DNA of 14,789 nucleotides from CAG-492 sp035388585 (GTDB lineage Bacteria > Bacillota > Clostridia > TANB77 > CAG-508), in the NCBI GenBank assembly GCA_035388585.1, contig DAOOQE010000027.1, positions 1-14,789 of the forward strand. Direction: 5' to 3'. Under the pieces are notes generated by a model. That model made no database searches. It was not told where the DNA came from and was given only the letters and a program-made list of their open reading frames with translations. Position numbers and translations under genes: made by a program. Shown here piece after piece: positions 13,064 to 14,789 of this stretch (position 1 is the first letter of the stretch; each line of letters opens with the position of its first letter).

Positions 13064-14782
13064 ATGAATTACATAGATAAATATAATAGTTGGTTGTCAG
13101 AAGAAATATTTGATGATCATACAAAAAAAGAATTAGAATCAATAAAAGAAAATAAAAAAGAAATAGAAGATAGATTTTATAAAGACTTAGAATTTGGAAC
13201 AGCAGGATTAAGAGGAATAATAGGTGCAGGAACAAACAGATTAAACCGATATACTGTTACAAAAGCAACACAGGGCCTAGCCAATTACATTATAAAGCAG
13301 GGTGGACAAGAAAAAGGTGTTGTAATAGCATTTGATTCTAGACATATGTCACCAGAATTTAGTAAATGGGCTGCATTATGCTTAAATGCAAATGGAATTA
13401 AAACATATAGATTTAATACATTAAGACCTACTCCAGAATTATCATTTGCAATAAGAGAATTAGGTTGTATCGCTGGAATAGTAATAACAGCAAGCCATAA
13501 TCCACCAGAATATAACGGATATAAAGCCTATTGGGAAGATGGTGCACAAATAGTTTCACCAAGAGACAAAGAAATAATTGAAGAAGTAAAAAAAGTAGAA
13601 ACATATTCAGAAATAAAAACTATATCATTACAAGAAGCTGTTAATAATGGTTTATATAACACAGTTGGAAAAGACATAGATGATAGATATATAGAAGAAC
13701 TAAAAAAATTAGTTTTAAATCCTGACATTGTAAAAGAACATGGAAAAGATTTAAAAATAGTATATACTCCTTTGCATGGATCTGGAAATACAGCTGTTCA
13801 AAGAATCCTTAATGAATTAGGTTTTGAGAATGTTTATATCGTAAAAGAACAAGAATTACCAGATGGAAATTTCCCTACTGTTAGTTACCCAAATCCTGAA
13901 GATCCAAAGGCTTTTGAATTGGCATTAGAACTAGCAAAGAAAGTTGATGCTGATATAATTTTAGCTACAGATCCTGATGCCGATAGATTAGGAGTTTATT
14001 CAAAAGATAAAAAAAATGGCGAATATGTAAGTTATACAGGGAATATGTCAGCATTGCTGATAGCAGAATATGAAATATCTCAAATGAAGGAAAAAGGAAT
14101 TCTACCAGAAAATGGTGTTTTAATAAGCACAATTGTATCATCAGAATTAGCAAAAGCAATAGCAGCTTGGTATGATTTGGAATCAATAGAAGTCTTAACA
14201 GGTTTTAAATATATAGGAGAAAAAATTAAATTATTTGAACAAAATAATGAAAAAAAATATGTTTTTGGTTTTGAGGAAAGTTATGGATGTCTAGTTGGTA
14301 CTCATGCAAGAGATAAAGATGCAATAGTTGCTGTAATGGCTTTATGCGAGGCAGCAGCATTTTACAAATCAAAAGGTTTAACTTTATTGGATCAAATGAA
14401 TGAAATGTATAAAAAATATGGATATTATAAAGAGGCACAAGTTTCTATTACTCTTAAAGGAATAGAAGGAGAAGAAAAAATCAAAAAGATATTAAATGAT
14501 TTTAGAAAAAATCCACCAAAAAAAATCGGCAAATATAATGTTATAGCTATTAGAGATTATGAAAATGGAATTATTAATTACGAAAATGGAAAAGAAAAAA
14601 ACACAAATCTACCAAAATCGAATGTTTTATACTATGAACTTGAAGATAATGCATGGTGTTGTGTAAGACCATCAGGAACAGAGCCAAAAATAAAATTTTA
14701 CATTGGAGTTAAAGAAGATTCAAATGAAAAAGCTGAACAAGAACTTGAAAAAATAAAAGATGAAATGCTAGAATTGTCATAA
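13064..14782 (+). CDS. pgcA: Phosphoglucomutase/phosphohexomutase (alpha-D-phosphohexomutase family)
   Basis: A 572-residue cytoplasmic enzyme interconverting hexose-6-phosphate and hexose-1-phosphate, most like the long Firmicutes form (PgcA). All four signature sites are present, numbered from the start chosen: the catalytic phosphoserine loop ITASHNPPEYNGYK (from about 141, Ser144), the metal loop ATDPDADRLG (301-310), the sugar-binding GFEESYG (402-408) and the phosphate-binding RPSGTEPKIK (535-544). The N-terminal ELEFGTAGLRG-type motif (LEFGTAGLRG, 42-51) is typical. AAGGA (13051-13055) precedes the ATG at 13064 by 8 bases; ATGs at 13055 and 13058 overlap this ribosome site and are less likely. 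The gene is complete, ending 7 bases before the window edge. It probably supplies glucose-1-phosphate to sugar-nucleotide synthesis together with the upstream pyrophosphorylase. Confidence 0.95.
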   Translation: MNYIDKYNSWLSEEIFDDHTKKELESIKENKKEIEDRFYKDLEFGTAGLRGIIGAGTNRLNRYTVTKATQGLANYIIKQGGQEKGVVIAFDSRHMSPEFSKWAALCLNANGIKTYRFNTLRPTPELSFAIRELGCIAGIVITASHNPPEYNGYKAYWEDGAQIVSPRDKEIIEEVKKVETYSEIKTISLQEAVNNGLYNTVGKDIDDRYIEELKKLVLNPDIVKEHGKDLKIVYTPLHGSGNTAVQRILNELGFENVYIVKEQELPDGNFPTVSYPNPEDPKAFELALELAKKVDADIILATDPDADRLGVYSKDKKNGEYVSYTGNMSALLIAEYEISQMKEKGILPENGVLISTIVSSELAKAIAAWYDLESIEVLTGFKYIGEKIKLFEQNNEKKYVFGFEESYGCLVGTHARDKDAIVAVMALCEAAAFYKSKGLTLLDQMNEMYKKYGYYKEAQVSITLKGIEGEEKIKKILNDFRKNPPKKIGKYNVIAIRDYENGIINYENGKEKNTNLPKSNVLYYELEDNAWCCVRPSGTEPKIKFYIGVKEDSNEKAEQELEKIKDEMLELS

Positions 14783-14789
14783 AAATAAT

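Noticed and set aside
13528..14438. Minus-strand frames opposite pgcA and the similar ones opposite rsmI (6425-6700) and trmN6 (5291-5488)
   Set aside because: They are Leu/Ile/Phe-rich shadows of Lys/Asn-rich genes, with no start signals.

Overview
The window is very AT-rich chromosomal DNA of a Clostridia-like member of the Firmicutes (Bacillota). Pointers are the Gram-positive set walJ (yycJ), rlmH, murA and pgcA, a giant activase/dehydratase protein typical of anaerobic Clostridia, a GerMN-domain protein, and remnants of two endospore genes. The standard genetic code applies: walJ ends at TGA at the expected family length, and tryptophans in the intact genes are read from TGG.

Layout. 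A large (R)-2-hydroxyacyl-CoA dehydratase activase-related protein lies on the minus strand (64-4368), with distinct, less AT-rich sequence at the extreme left edge (1-43) that could be the end of an insertion sequence. Divergent from it on the plus strand are a membrane-anchored GerMN protein (4539-5003), a TrmN6-like tRNA methyltransferase (5230-5970) and rsmI (6030-6863), closed by a strong symmetrical terminator. Beyond the terminator is a 5'-truncated remnant of spmB (7014-7223), then 550 bp without an intact gene. Next come three separated minus-strand housekeeping genes: rlmH (7776-8252), walJ (8572-9360) and murA (9818-11077). Upstream of murA is a C-terminal wreck of spoIIR (11164-11400) with a nonsense codon in the conserved Trp-Trp-Cys motif. 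The right end has a UAP1-type sugar-nucleotide pyrophosphorylase (11579-12817) and a phosphoglucomutase (13064-14782), both on the plus strand.

How the genes fit together. rsmI, rlmH and the TrmN6-like protein modify 16S rRNA, 23S rRNA and tRNA. murA makes the first committed cell-wall precursor. The pyrophosphorylase and phosphoglucomutase are consecutive types of step (hexose-6-P to hexose-1-P to NDP-sugar) in making activated sugars for wall or surface polymers. The activase-like protein belongs to anaerobic radical acyl-CoA or related chemistry.

Three things stand out. First, two independent sporulation genes (spmB and spoIIR) are degraded, which suggests recent loss of endospore formation. 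Second, nearly every spacer carries its own unrelated tandem repeat (units of about 31, 34, 35, 37, 64 and 67 bp), one of which includes the 3' end of rsmI. Third, rsmI has a strong Shine-Dalgarno placed too far from its GTG start, with a perfect 20-nt palindrome between them that would close the gap if folded.
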